Origin: Liquidambar formosana
Taxonomy: Eukaryota > Streptophyta > Magnoliopsida > Saxifragales > Altingiaceae
Length of the DNA stretch: 64,000 nt
Reading direction: 5' to 3'
Assembly: GCA_039720395.1 (NCBI GenBank)
Contig: JBBPBK010000057.1
Coordinates: 248,001 to 312,000 of the forward strand
Part shown: one piece after another, positions 34,470 through 45,810 of the stretch
Layout of the letters: each line of letters opens with the position of its first letter
Numbering within the stretch: the stretch's first letter is position 1
Translations under genes and position numbers: made by a program
The notes under the pieces: model-generated
What the model was told of the DNA's origin: nothing
Databases searched by the model: none
What the model saw: the letters and a program-made list of their open reading frames with translations, nothing else

Positions 34470-35756
34470 ATGGAGGCTCTAGACAAATTTTTAGGAGGGT
34501 TTTTGAGAGTTATGAGTGCTGAAGCAAAATCTGAGTTCAAGTGCTTTGGCTTGGATCCATTGCTCTCCTTGAGGCATGTGAGGTTTGAAACGAACCTCTT
34601 GACTGCTGCTACATATTTTTGGGATCCTCAAGTTCATGTGTTCCGCTTCAACTATGAAGAACTGTGCCCAACCATGGAGGAATTCTGTGCATTGTATGGA
34701 GTTTCAACGGTAGGTCCTTTCATTCTCCCTACTCCTCGCCCAAGCTTTCTTACTTCTTTCTCCAATCTACTTGGGATTCACTCACAATATGCCTCTACGT
34801 TTGTAAAGGACCATATGGTAGACTTGATGAAATTGGCAACCTCTTTTTTAGCTTGTGATAGTAAAGGTATTCTGAATTTTACCTTTCCTATTAAGCATGC
34901 TCTTGCCTTTTGCCTCATTGGTCGTTTTCTTATTTCCACTGGTACTCCACATGTTCCCATTCAAATCTGTGACTTGATTCCTCTCCTTTCCAAGGGCCAT
35001 AACTTGATTCCCATGGTGCTAGCTGAAACCCTGAATGGTTTGGATAAAACTCATGAGGACCCAAAGGTTCCTTTAGGAGGTAGCCCCATTCTACTGCAGA
35101 TGTGGTTGCTTGAAAGACTGAATTTCTTGTCACCAGTTGCCATTACACCATACAAGCCCCAGCATTACTGCCTTCGCCGCATTGAACTACCTGGGCAATT
35201 TTCATTGAGAGATTGGCTAGGTTACTTCCAAACCCTTTCTTGGAGGAGTGTCAAGTGGTTTGTATTCATATGGGGCTGCAGTGACCAGGTGCTTCTGCGG
35301 ACTTCTGGATGCGCCATGGTGAGACTCATAGGATTGAGGTCTACTTCCTTCTATTGGCCTTCAAGGGTTCTGCGTCAGATGGGCGCCATGCAAACTATAC
35401 CTACTTCCTTAAAAGGTGACTATCCTGTGGTGCCCGCGGGTCTTTCTGTAGTGACTTGGGTGAAGGACCGATGGCCTAGAAAGCTGACACTGACTCAAGT
35501 GACGAATACTGATGGTCCGTATATGATGAGCCCCGAGTATAAGGAATGGTTGAAAAGCAATTTAGGTGAGAGAGAGACTACTCGAAGAGAAAGGATTTTT
35601 GGACTTATCAAGAACAATGAACTTGGATCTTGCAGAGAAGATATTATGGAAGCAGTGACAGCAGCTTATGAACATGACTTGAGGAAGAAAAGAAGACATG
35701 AAAGAGAGAAGAAGAAAGCTGAGGAGCGAGCTGCAATGAAGCCCAAGAAAAACTGA
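34470..35756 (+). CDS. Antisense additional ORF (aORF) of Tat-like element D
   Basis: An intact 428-codon frame from ATG at 34470, opposite in direction to gag-pol and placed between integrase and the 3' LTR. The N-terminal two thirds look like a mostly helical, hydrophobic domain. A P-T-M-E-E-F-C-A-L-Y-G-V stretch lies near residue 70 and an L-L-Q-M-W-L-L-E-R-L stretch near residue 215, which resembles the plant mobile domain type of proteins found in retrotransposons and host genes. The last 40 residues are very basic and charged (K-K-R-R-H-E-R-E-K-K-K), a possible nuclear signal or nucleic-acid-binding tail. No catalytic motif is seen. Extra ORFs at this place, often antisense, are known in the Tat lineage; their role is not settled. 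It has its own TATA box. It is the only long ORF of D with no break at all, unlike gag-pol. A host gene fragment captured by D is a less likely alternative. Confidence 0.8.
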   Translation: MEALDKFLGGFLRVMSAEAKSEFKCFGLDPLLSLRHVRFETNLLTAATYFWDPQVHVFRFNYEELCPTMEEFCALYGVSTVGPFILPTPRPSFLTSFSNLLGIHSQYASTFVKDHMVDLMKLATSFLACDSKGILNFTFPIKHALAFCLIGRFLISTGTPHVPIQICDLIPLLSKGHNLIPMVLAETLNGLDKTHEDPKVPLGGSPILLQMWLLERLNFLSPVAITPYKPQHYCLRRIELPGQFSLRDWLGYFQTLSWRSVKWFVFIWGCSDQVLLRTSGCAMVRLIGLRSTSFYWPSRVLRQMGAMQTIPTSLKGDYPVVPAGLSVVTWVKDRWPRKLTLTQVTNTDGPYMMSPEYKEWLKSNLGERETTRRERIFGLIKNNELGSCREDIMEAVTAAYEHDLRKKRRHEREKKKAEERAAMKPKKN

Positions 35757-36072
35757 AGACTCAATAGAATAGGATATTTATGGCATATTTATAGTTCTTT
35801 TACTTAATACCAATGAATTGCTATGTCAATCAATTTTAGTTTTGAATAAATTGCCAATAATAAATCAAATTTGGGATTTTCTTGTTTGATTTAGACCGCA
35901 CCCAAGGTAACTTTATGGGTTGCCTACGTATCTCCATGGTTTTTTTTTCTTCTTTTTTTTTTGTTTTTTTTTTGTTTTTTTTTTGTTTTTGAATGGAGAA
36001 TCAGGTCTTACATAGTTCTTATGCCTTAACTTTTGCCTAGGCCGCCCTTACGGGTTTTCAACCTAGCAGGCT
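35757..36072. other. Region between aORF and pol ends, with long T/A tract
   Basis: The two ORFs converge here. A T-rich tract at 35939-35991 (three T runs of about 10 broken by single G or C) reads as an A-rich tract after pol in D sense. GGGTTGCCTACGTATC at 35917-35932 is a GATACGTAGGC-type motif that is also seen in the LTRs (GGTACGTAGGCGC near 31457). No gene. Confidence 0.5.
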
Positions 36073-37620
36073 TCAAACATGATATTTCTTCAATTGATCC
36101 AAATTAGTTGGACGAGCGAACTCAATTCCATCTAAATCCATGAGGCGAACAGCCCCTACTGGCAATATCTCTTTGATAATGTATGGTCCACCCCAACTTG
36201 GCTTGAATTTTCCCCGCGGATCGAACACTGGAGTTCTGATTTCTTTCAGCACTACATCCCCTTTCTTTAGACCTCGATCTTTGACATGCTTGTTGAATGC
36301 TCTGGTAACTCTCCGTTGATACCCCTGAACATGATACAGCGCCCTTAAACGCCTTTCATCCAGCAAAGCTAACTCATCATAGCGGCTCTTAACCCAGTCC
36401 ACTTCTGTTATCTGGCTCTCCACGGCAACTCTTAGTGAAGGAACTTCCAATTCAACTGGCAACACGGCCTCCATTCCATAAACTAGAGAATAAGGGGTAG
36501 CCCCTGTTGACGACCTTATTGATGTTCTGTAACCCCATAGAGCCAATGGCAACTTCTCATGCCAGTCTGTGTGTGAGTCTGCAGTCTTCTGTAGTATCTT
36601 CTTGATGTTCTTGTTAGCTGCTTCCACCGCTCCATTAGTCTGAGGACGGTATGGTGACGACAGATGGTGGGCTATGCCATACTTTTGCAAGAGCTCATGG
36701 GTTTCTTTCTGAAAGTGCTGGCCATTGTCTGAGATAACTTCATGCGATACCCCATATCGATAGATGATGCTGTGCTGTATGAACTGTGCTACCTTCTTGG
36801 AATTCAAGGTCTTGAAGGATGCTGCTTCCACCCATTTAGTGAAGTAATCGATGGCAACCAAGATGTATTCATGCCCATTTGACGCCTTTGGCTTGATCTG
36901 TCCGATGATATCTATCCCCCATACCGCGAATGGCCATGGTGACAACATACTTGTTAAAGGCATAGAAGGCAAATGTTGTCCACTGGCGAACAGTTGGCAT
37001 TTGTGGCACTTCTTGACATGTGCGTGGCAGTCCCTTTCCATGGTAGACCAGTAATAGCCTAGCCTCATGATTTTCTTAGCTAACATATAGCCATTCATAT
37101 GCGGAGCCCCTGTCCCTTCATGGATTTCTTTAATCAGATGCTCGGCTTCCTCCTCGGTGACACACAGCAGGTGGATCCCGTCGTATGATCTCCGATATAG
37201 CTTTCCTCCACAAAGTACATAGTGACTCGCCAACCACCTTAGGGTTTTTCTATCGATACGAGATGCTCCTTCTGGGTATTCCCTTTCTTCAATGAACTTC
37301 TTTATGTCATGGAACCACGGACGGCCATCATTTACCTCTCCTCCTCGGATTGCACAACAGTACACAGGCTTGTCTCGGCATTCTATCACCAACGGCTTCA
37401 CATTTCCCTCTTCAGGTATCTCCACCATGGATGCTAGGGTCGCCAAGGCATCGGCGAACTGGTTCTTGTTCCTTGAAAGGTAGTTAAATTCTATCTCTGA
37501 GAACTCCTTGGTTAGAGCTTCCAGGTAGGCATGGTAGGGTAGCAGCTTCTCATCTCGAGTTTTCCATTCCCCTTTTATCTGACAAATGATTAGCGCCGAG
37601 TCCCCGAACACTTCTAATTC
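36073..37620 (-). CDS. pol: Pol part 2: end of second RNase H and integrase (D)
   Basis: The open frame begins in the second RNase H, just after a 1-nt frameshift, and runs 512 codons from the first listed start. Residues 1-65 hold the G-D-S-A and N-Q-F-A-D-A-L-A motifs of the RNase H. The integrase follows: an HHCC zinc-binding site (H164, H171, C202, C205), then the catalytic core with D234 (G-I-D-I-I-G), D295 (S-D-N-G) and E330 (N-G-A-V-E). The end carries a G-G-P-Y-I-I-K-E block and no chromodomain, as usual for Tat elements. Integrase inserts the cDNA and gives the 5-bp duplications seen around F, H and probably E. The frame is intact to its stop, with the A-rich tract following. Confidence 0.93.
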   Translation of the reverse strand, partial: ELEVFGDSALIICQIKGEWKTRDEKLLPYHAYLEALTKEFSEIEFNYLSRNKNQFADALATLASMVEIPEEGNVKPLVIECRDKPVYCCAIRGGEVNDGRPWFHDIKKFIEEREYPEGASRIDRKTLRWLASHYVLCGGKLYRRSYDGIHLLCVTEEEAEHLIKEIHEGTGAPHMNGYMLAKKIMRLGYYWSTMERDCHAHVKKCHKCQLFASGQHLPSMPLTSMLSPWPFAVWGIDIIGQIKPKASNGHEYILVAIDYFTKWVEAASFKTLNSKKVAQFIQHSIIYRYGVSHEVISDNGQHFQKETHELLQKYGIAHHLSSPYRPQTNGAVEAANKNIKKILQKTADSHTDWHEKLPLALWGYRTSIRSSTGATPYSLVYGMEAVLPVELEVPSLRVAVESQITEVDWVKSRYDELALLDERRLRALYHVQGYQRRVTRAFNKHVKDRGLKKGDVVLKEIRTPVFDPRGKFKPSWGGPYIIKEILPVGAVRLMDLDGIEFARPTNLDQLKKYHV

Positions 37621-39450
37621 TTTGACCCCAATTCAAGTACCGCTTCTAGTGCTAGGATACAGGCCTCATACTCAGCAATGTTGTTGGTGGCTTCGAACCC
37701 CAACTTGACCGCCAACGGTGTAAATGCCTCTTCGGGTGAGACCAGCAGGACTCCTATCCCATAACCTTTCTTATTGGCTACCCCATCGAAGTATACTCTC
37801 CAAGTTTTTCTACCAATCTCTAGCACGTCCTCATCTGGGAATTGATCGTTGAACGGAGCGGATGATGACACCGGACAGCTGGTTAGGTAGTCTGCGATGA
37901 CGCTTCCCTTGATAGACTTCTGATTCACGTACTTGATGTCGAATTCATTGAGGAGAATTGACCATCGAGCAGTTCTGAATGACAATACTGGCCTTTCTAC
38001 CAGGTACTTCAACGGGTCCATGCGACTTATCAAGAACACTTCGAAGGACATCATGTAGTGCCGGAGTTTCTGCGTCGCCCATACTAGTGCCACACAAGCC
38101 CTTTCAATTGCATTGTACTTCACTTCATAGTCTGTCATTTTCTTGCTTAAGTAATAAATGGCATTTTCCTTTGTAGACCCTTCAAGATATTGAGCTAACA
38201 TAGCTCCCGTCGCGGTTTCGGTGACCGTTAAGTATAACAAAAGTGGCGCACCTTGCCGTGGGGGAACTAAGATTGGAGGATTGCTCAAGTATCTCTTAAT
38301 GGTCTCAAAGGCCTCTTGGCATTCTTCGTTCCATACTTTTGGCACACCTTTCTTAAGCAATTTGAAGATTGGTTCGCAAACCATGGTCAAGTTGGCAATG
38401 AATCGGCTTATGTATTGAACTCTTCCCAGAAAACCCTGGATCTGCTTCTCAGTGCTAGGCGGCTCCATCTCCACAATAGCTTTTATCTTCCCTGGGTCCA
38501 CTTCGATACCTCTCTGAGTGATCATAAACCCCAATAACTTGCCTGCAATGACACCAAAAGCGCACTTCTGTGGGTTGAGACGGAGATTGTACTTTTTTGC
38601 TCGCTCTAGGAATTTCTCTAGTGCCTTGAAATGCCCTTCTCTATCCACGGACTTTACGATCATATCATCGACATAAACCTCGACTTCCTTATGGATCATA
38701 TCATGCAATAAGGTCATAGCTGCTCTTTGGTAAGTAGCCCCAGCGTTTCTTAAGCCAAAAGGCATTACCTTGTAACAGTACGTTCCCCATTGCGTGATAA
38801 AGGCTGTTTTCTCCATGTCTTGAGGCGCCATCTTTATCTGGTTATACCCGGAGAATCCGTCCATGAAGGAGAGGAGTGCATGTCCCACTGTACTATCCAC
38901 CAACACGTCGATATGGGGTAAAGGAAAGTCATCCTTAGGGCTCGCGGCGTTGAGATCTCGGAAATCGACACACATCCTTACTTTCCCATCTTTTTTAGGC
39001 ACAGGCACTATATTCGACAACCACTCGGGGTACTCCACAACTTGGAGGAAACCCGCGTCTAGTTGTTTAGTTACCTCTTCTTTTACTTTTAGAGCCCATT
39101 CTGGTTTTAATCTTCTGAGTTTCTGCTTTACCGGCTTCTTTAGGGAATTAGTGGGGATATAGTGTTGCACAATATCGGGGTCGATGCCAGGCATGTCTTC
39201 ATAAGACCATGCAAAAGCCATAATGTTGGCTTTCAAGAGGGAGATCATCTTTTCTTTTTCAACGGGGGAGAGGGTTTTCCCAATTTTAACTATTCTTGGC
39301 AATTCATTCGTCCCTAAGTTGATTGATTCCAATTCATCCATATTAGGTTCGGTGACGCCCCTTTTCCTTTGCTCAACGAGCTCTGGGGGGACATCGTTCC
39401 TAGGATCTATATCCATGCCATAAATATCCATAGAGGAGAGAAAAGAGACA
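37614..39450 (-). CDS. pol: Pol part 1: RT, first RNase H, start of second RNase H (D)
   Basis: Counting from ATG at 39431, the RT has R-M-C-V-D-F-R-D-L-N at 152-161, F-M-D-G-F-S-G-Y near 190 and the catalytic Y-V-D-D at 253-256. A first RNase H-like domain covers about 395-490. A second begins near 547 with W-R-V-Y-F-D-G and E-Y-E-A-C-I-L-A-L-E, typical of the extra RNase H of the Tat lineage. The frame stops at 37614 because one base is missing near 37620/37621; the next frame continues the same domain. Upstream of the ATG the frame stays open to a splice-acceptor-like CAG at 39451, so the true start is probably through splicing from the protease frame. RT copies the RNA and the RNase H domains degrade it. 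Confidence 0.93.
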
Positions 39451-39621
39451 CTGCATATATAGAGAAAGAAAGCACACTTTATTGACTAGGAATAATGGGA
39501 ATGACACACAAAAGAAAGAAGGAAAACAAACAAATCTGTATCAATACTATGACTCCACAAAGTGAGTAAAGTAGATACATCTTATTGAATTAGGGAAATA
39601 TTACTAAACTAAGACACCTAC
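39451..39621 (-). other. Putative 171-nt intron between protease and RT (D)
   Basis: In element sense the protease frame meets a stop at 39620-39618 and RT starts after a gap. A donor GTAGGT begins at 39621, and a pyrimidine-rich tract plus TGCAG ends at 39451. Removing these 171 nt joins the two frames in phase without a stop (2 nt left before, 1 nt after). An intron at this exact place is known from Ogre elements, close relatives in the Tat group. Splicing itself is not shown by the sequence. Confidence 0.6.
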
Positions 39622-40863
39622 AAGCTGCTATCAGGTAGGCCAAGGTCTTCTTCTTCATGGATCTTCGCAATGACACCACATTCAAGGTACCAATTCAGGA
39701 ATGGCACGATAGCATGGCTAATGGATGAACCCTGGAGTTCTTCAATGGTCGAGTCTTCCATGGTGAGGATCATGTCTTGGAACATTTCAGTCATAGCCCC
39801 CGCATCAAGGTTCTCTGCCCAGTCTTCCTCTTTCTTTTCCCAGAACTCATCATTGATGGCTTCATCATCCACCATTTCAACTGTGATTGGATACCATTCG
39901 GTGAAGAAGATTTCAAAACCCGGAACTCGGATCTTGGTAGCTTGGTCAAAGGTGGGCTCTAGAAACCCGCAATATAGAAAATCATCCCCTTCTTTGACGA
40001 AGTAACCATTCAAAGTAGGTCGATATGGCGAGATCTTCAGGTCTGGCACCCTTCCCTCGGCTTTGGCTCTTACTTTCTCTTTGTTCCTCTTCAGCATTTC
40101 CGCATAATCATTTTTGGAGGGCTCATATCCTAACCCAAAAGTATATGAGGTGACACGGCTTTGAATAGACGTAGGGATCCCTTGTTGGCGACGCCCTAGC
40201 CCCATGCCTGGAAAGAAACTCATCCTTCTCATGATTTCACCAACATGCAAGTTGCCATGGGGGCAAAAGTCCAAGGGTATTAATTCACCCTTTTCGAGCT
40301 CTTTCTCAATGCATTGGACATAGTCAAACCCAGATAGTGGTATCGCTGCTGATTCGGGTTGTATCTCACATATAGGCACACCTGCGAGTTTCATTTCATA
40401 GTCCCCTTGAAGCGTTACTATGGCTCCTTCATAAGGAAACTTCACCTTTTGATGGAGTGAAGATGGCACAGCCCCAGCAGGATGGATCCAAGGTCGGCCC
40501 AACAGCAAGTTGAAACATGACGGCACATCCAACACTTGGAATTCCACCCTAAATTCAGTGGGTCCCATGATAAGAGGCAAAGTAACTACCCCTATTACTT
40601 CTCGGCGGGTGTTGTCATAAGCTCTTACGGTCTGCCCGGATGGCGTGAAATCAGTGGGTCCCAAACCCAAAACAGTGGCAGTTCGGAGAGGACATACATT
40701 CAGTGCGGACCCATTGTCGATAAGAACGGTGGGAACCCTCTTCCCCATAGTGTCAACGGTCACATAGAGAGCTTGAGAATGGCTCCGCCCGCTTTTAGGT
40801 AGGTCTACATCGGTGAACACGATGGTTGAGTTCTTGGGAGTTGGATTCACCAAATGTACCAAT
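39622..40863 (-). CDS. pro: Aspartic protease and G-patch part of gag-pro (D, interrupted)
   Basis: This frame continues gag after copia C. The aspartic protease active site reads L-I-D-N-G-S-A-L-N-V (Asn in place of the usual Thr after Asp, common in this lineage), followed by the L-L-L-G-R-P-W-I-H block. Further on, F-F-P-G-M-G-L-G-R-R-Q-Q-G looks like a G-patch RNA-binding motif. An acidic C-terminal tail ends at the putative splice donor. The true upstream part is at 50570-50630 and 53781-55822; the open frame beyond 40863 reads into the copia LTR and is not native. E has the same region at about 62813-63910 for comparison. Confidence 0.88.
40859..40863. other. Target-site duplication, copia C left
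   Basis: CCAAT, repeated at 50570-50574. The uninterrupted target is visible in E around 62800-62812. Confidence 0.95.
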
Positions 40864-42521
40864 TGTTGGGAATCGAACAAGAGGGAAAAATAGAAGTGCG
40901 GAATATAAAAAAATTTTCCTACGATTCCCAATCCCATGAATCTAACTATGCATAACACAAAATCAAACCCTAACTACGAAGAGGGTTAGAACACTTACAG
41001 GATTTTTGTCTTCTCCGTTTTGCTCCAAGCTTCTACTCCGGACAGCGGTGAATAAGCAGCCCAAGTGTGCTGCCTCCAATGGTATCCACACCTAGCTAGA
41101 GCTTCAAGCCTTTTCTTACTTCTTCCTTGTTGTTGCTAGAGGTGGAGAAGAGAGAGAGAGAGAAGAGAGCCTCCAAAGAGCTGGACGGCTAGGGTTTATT
41201 GTGCAAGCCTCTTATGCCATGTCACACATAAGTGTGACTTATATAGGCAGCCCACTAAAGGGGGCTGGCCATGGGAAGAAACCCTAATAGGGTTATGTGT
41301 AATTACACTTAATTGCACATTAACCCCTATTATTTGTATCAAATACAAATAGGCCTATAAAGAACTATTCTTTATTCACTAAAACCCTTTCTCTCATAGA
41401 CTTTAAAGCCCTTCTTGCATGATCAGTGTGTGACCCATTGGGTTCACATCATTAAGTAGTAGGAATAGCACGAGGTGTGCACAATGGAACTCTTTCCATT
41501 TAGGGTCTAATTGGAACTCCTTCCAATTCCCTAATTGATTATAACTCACTTATATCAATTAGGGCTTCTACTAACCATGAGTAACACCTAGCATATGGCT
41601 CATGGTGTGGTCCTTAATGAGGTGAATAGTCATTTACAAAGAACCCTTCTGTTATAGTTTATAGGTTACAATTGCATCCTTCCTTCAACACAATGTCTCC
41701 AATTGAACTAATAGGACATGGAAGTCTGTCAAGTCCCTAGTTCAATTACTTTATACTCATTCATAGATATCAACTCATTGATGAACTCATGAAACTCTTT
41801 TCATATTCATCCTACCATGGCCATGGATTTAATGAGTTATATTATGAATGCTATATGAGACATTCTCTCTCTTTTTCCTGAGAGTGATGGATCCCTTGTT
41901 GATCACTCACATGCCTTCATACACATAGCAGTAGGGCCAATGAACACCTTTGCAGACCCCTGAATAGGATATGCACTTAGTGTTATCAAACTTCTAAAGC
42001 TACATGCATAAGGCAACTATGGTGTCTCAGGTCTAAGGATTACTTGTACCACTATAACAATGAGAAACTGATTGACAGGCAGGATAAAACTCCATTCAGT
42101 TTATCTCATATCTTTGGTCACATTCAGTGTACCTATTCTCGTAATAGGCACCCACTTGTTGGTTGTAGTTTCTCCACACAAATAGCTTGAGACTAGCTAT
42201 CCTCCTATAGAGTCAACCTAACAAGTGCTAGTCCTATGGTTCATTACTGTCCATCATAGTGAACCTTTAACTAGGAATGCTTTAGGAGTTTAGTACAGAG
42301 ATATATCTATAGTCTCAAAATTACAACTCTTTGTAATTCCATATTCTCAACTCTAACTCCATGGACATATTATGTAAATATAAATGATGCATATAAACAT
42401 AATAGAATAAGCCCTTTTATTAAATCAATAATAAATGTGACATACATAAATGAAATCAAATGATTGTTCCTAATCCCTAAACAATCATCTCTATGATTGG
42501 CTCTAGGGCATAATCCTAACA
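40864..42521 (-). repeat. 3' LTR of copia C
   Basis: 1658 bp. TATA complement at 41238-41245. It differs from the LTRs of B at the U5 end (GAATCGAACAAGAGGG in place of GAATCATATGAGAGGG), marking a sub-lineage. Confidence 0.9.
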
Positions 42522-45500
42522 ATCTCCCACTTGCACTAAAGCCAATCGACCATGTATCGCATACCTATCTTCTCAAGATGTTGGTCTTAGACATAACCAA
42601 TTATGTTTTAAAGCTTTAGTCAGTAGGTCTACAAAAACTTATGTAGATAATATCTTCTGTAATGTATCTATTACCTCTTCCAATGATTCCTCTAATCACT
42701 TGGAATTGTCACTCTATGAGTTTGGACTTTTGATGAGACCGTGATTCCTATACTTGAGCTATAGACCCATTGTTGTCACAAAACAAGGTGTGGGCAACTC
42801 AATGGAAGGAACAACTCCAAGTTCTAAATGAACTTATAGATCCAAACAGTCTCCTAGACAATGCGACAATTAATTCACCCTTAATAATGGAATCCACTGT
42901 ATCTTTCATACAGTTCTTCCATTAAGTATTTCACCAACTAAAGCGAATATAAAATATACCCCATATTGATTATATCCAAATCCATATACCCATCTACTAT
43001 GAGTTTACAATTTCCATATACAATTCAATATTCCAAATTTGAATTGACTAATAACTATTTGTAACAATTACAACATAATAGATATCAGGTTCATTACATA
43101 GTGTAGAATAAGGCTTCTTAACACTTTAAGAACCTTACTTGTGTTATCCTAGGGCACATGCCCTTGAATAATGAATTCTTATCTGAAGTAAATCAGACCT
43201 CCCTTAGAATTCTCCATGTTGAACTCCTTCAACATTTCAACTATGTTTGATGATTTGGAGATACTTAGCAATCTATATGATCTATCTCTATAGATCTTAT
43301 TGGATGCTTTTGCCAAATCTTTCATGAATTAGTTTTTCTCCAAAAACTAAAACTTTACATTAGATAACATTCATATATCATTCATAATGATTATGATGTC
43401 ATCCATACTTAGGATAAAGAAAAACGATCGCATTCCCACTAACCTTTTATACACTCATGGTCCATCTATACAATGAGAGAAATCAAACAATTTGATTACT
43501 TCAACTTTATAGATGTTCTAATTATGAGAACCTTGTAGTCTATTAATAGACTTCTATAACTTACACACTTTTATGGTTTTTCACCATTTGATATAACATC
43601 TTTATATCCTTTTTGACATATCTTATATTCAAAATGTGTGTTTATAGATAACAAGATCCAAATGGATTTCAGCATAACTATTATCAAACAAGTTTCTTTA
43701 TAGACAACTTTTTGCCTATGTTGAAAACATTCTTAAATAGCCAAGCCTTTTAGGTCTCTACCTATCCATATTGGATTTAATGACTCTTAGTCATTTCTCG
43801 AGTTGATGTGAAACATCGTCTAGTCATAATCAATAGGATTATCTTGGTGATCTTTATCACCAAAGAACAATTCTTTCACATTCTAATAGAGATACAATAT
43901 CTCTCTTATGTTAAGAAATATCCAATTTGATCTATGAAAAGATTGTAGTGTAGTTAAGGGTTTTGTCTCAACAGAGACAAGGGTTGGATCTTTGTTCGTT
44001 TGTGGCTTTACAGACAATTCTATAAATTCTATCTACTTTTGCATCTTTCTTGAATGAACTCTTTCTCAAGAAAATCCAGCAAACATCCTAATGGACAACT
44101 TTTGTTCATTAGGGTAATAGAAATACTATCCCAACCACTTTTGGGATATTCCACAATTCAACACTTACTTGACCTTATTTCCAGATTGTCTACATTATGT
44201 TTCCAGACAAACGTAGCACAAGCCCAAGCCTTCACTTCTTTAAGTTGGGTTTCTTCCCATATCATATCTGATATAATTGGGACAAAACTGGAGTGAACCC
44301 TAAATTATCAATATGTAGCAATTTTAAGGTATATCCAAGATGGATACATTAGTAAAACTCATCGTGGATCAAACCATATCTTAATAGGGTTCAATTTGTT
44401 CTCTTAGATTCACTATTGAGCTATGGTATTCTAAGATGAGTCTACTATAATTGAATGCATGCTCTACATGACTGTATACATCGAATGTATAGTCAAATTA
44501 TAAATGTAACTCATTCACTTCACCAAGTAAAAGATGGGTTTGGTCATCTCATAACCAAGTCATAATCGTTACATTTAAATGAGTCTCTACATCTCTTGTA
44601 TTCTCGAAATACGTTGCATTCGCTCTAATTAGTCATTTAAATTCGGAAATCAAATTTCTAGAATGTCTTAAATGACTTAGTTAAGAAATAAGTTCCCAAA
44701 ATTAATCTAGCAACTCTTGCTCTATTAAAATTTTTAAAGGTAACTTATTATCTACTTAACTTTCTGCTTCGATTTAGATTATACTAGAATCCAAAAACCA
44801 AGAAGCAGAACTAACCAACAATTTAGTTTAGAGCATGAACCAAAACTTCAAAAGTTTGGTTCTTCTAGGAAGACTGATACTTTATCAAGTTCCCTTTACA
44901 ATACCTTATATTTACTACAAAATAATTATATTTCTTTGTCTTTGACTTTTCAAGACTTGCTTTCCTCTATGCTTCCATTTTAAATCACATCTAGCTTCTC
45001 AAGCTATTCTATGTGATTAATCATTTTTCAAAAGAATGATTATTAATAAACAACTTTTATTACATCCTAGTCCAGAAGAAGTCCTTTATAACTACTATAC
45101 TTTATAGTATTATTTTTACTCACTATACAACCTTTGTATGTGATGTAGGACATCAAAGGCACTTGCATTGACTAATTTTGCTTCTGAAGCTCATTGGTCA
45201 TCAATACTATCATATAGCATGGCAACAAGATGCCAATTGCGCATAGTGTCTTTTTCTTCTTAGGATGTTTTATGGAGGGCCTTTAATAAAAGGCCTAATA
45301 GCATATAAACAATCTTTTGAAATTGAGAACAATTCTTAATTTCCTAAGTCAATCAAAGGAATCGGGTTTAGTCAAACTATCAATATCCTATATTAGGAAA
45401 TAGGGGTTTTGAGGTGAGTAATTAGGTAATCTACATAAACAAAGAATTAGATTTCATTTTTATCCATAATGATTGGGTCTTTAATCATATGGTACCTCCC

Positions 45501-45587
45501 ACTATTTTATCAAATTCCATACACCCTCTAATGGAATTCGGGAATCTCATTCCTAATGGGGATTGGGGTCCCACTATGACCTAGAAG

Positions 45588-45810
45588 CCTCACATGTTAG
45601 TTTCTTGACTTCTAACCCACAATAAGAAGACAACTCTTTGTCTATTGCTTCATAAGCAAGTTCCAATCGTTTTGCCTCTAGGGAACATACACCTCACATG
45701 TTAGTTTCTTGGAATACTTCCCTAGTTAAGTTAAACCCATCATTCACACAGGTATGTTTCGCCAAATATATACCTCACATGTTAGTTTCTTGGTATATAC
45801 CAGTTTAGGC
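45588..45810 (-). repeat. Three hairpins sharing one loop (copia C)
   Basis: Same arrangement as 2985-3203 and 20455-20672. The CCTCACATGTTAGTTTCTTG word occurs three times, flanked by the three different stem pairs. One stem here has a T-G pair (AAGCC facing GACTT). Confidence 0.65.

Noticed and set aside
34470..35756. aORF as a normal host gene
   Set aside because: Its place between integrase and the 3' LTR, antisense, matches the known layout of Tat elements with additional ORFs, which is a simpler reading.
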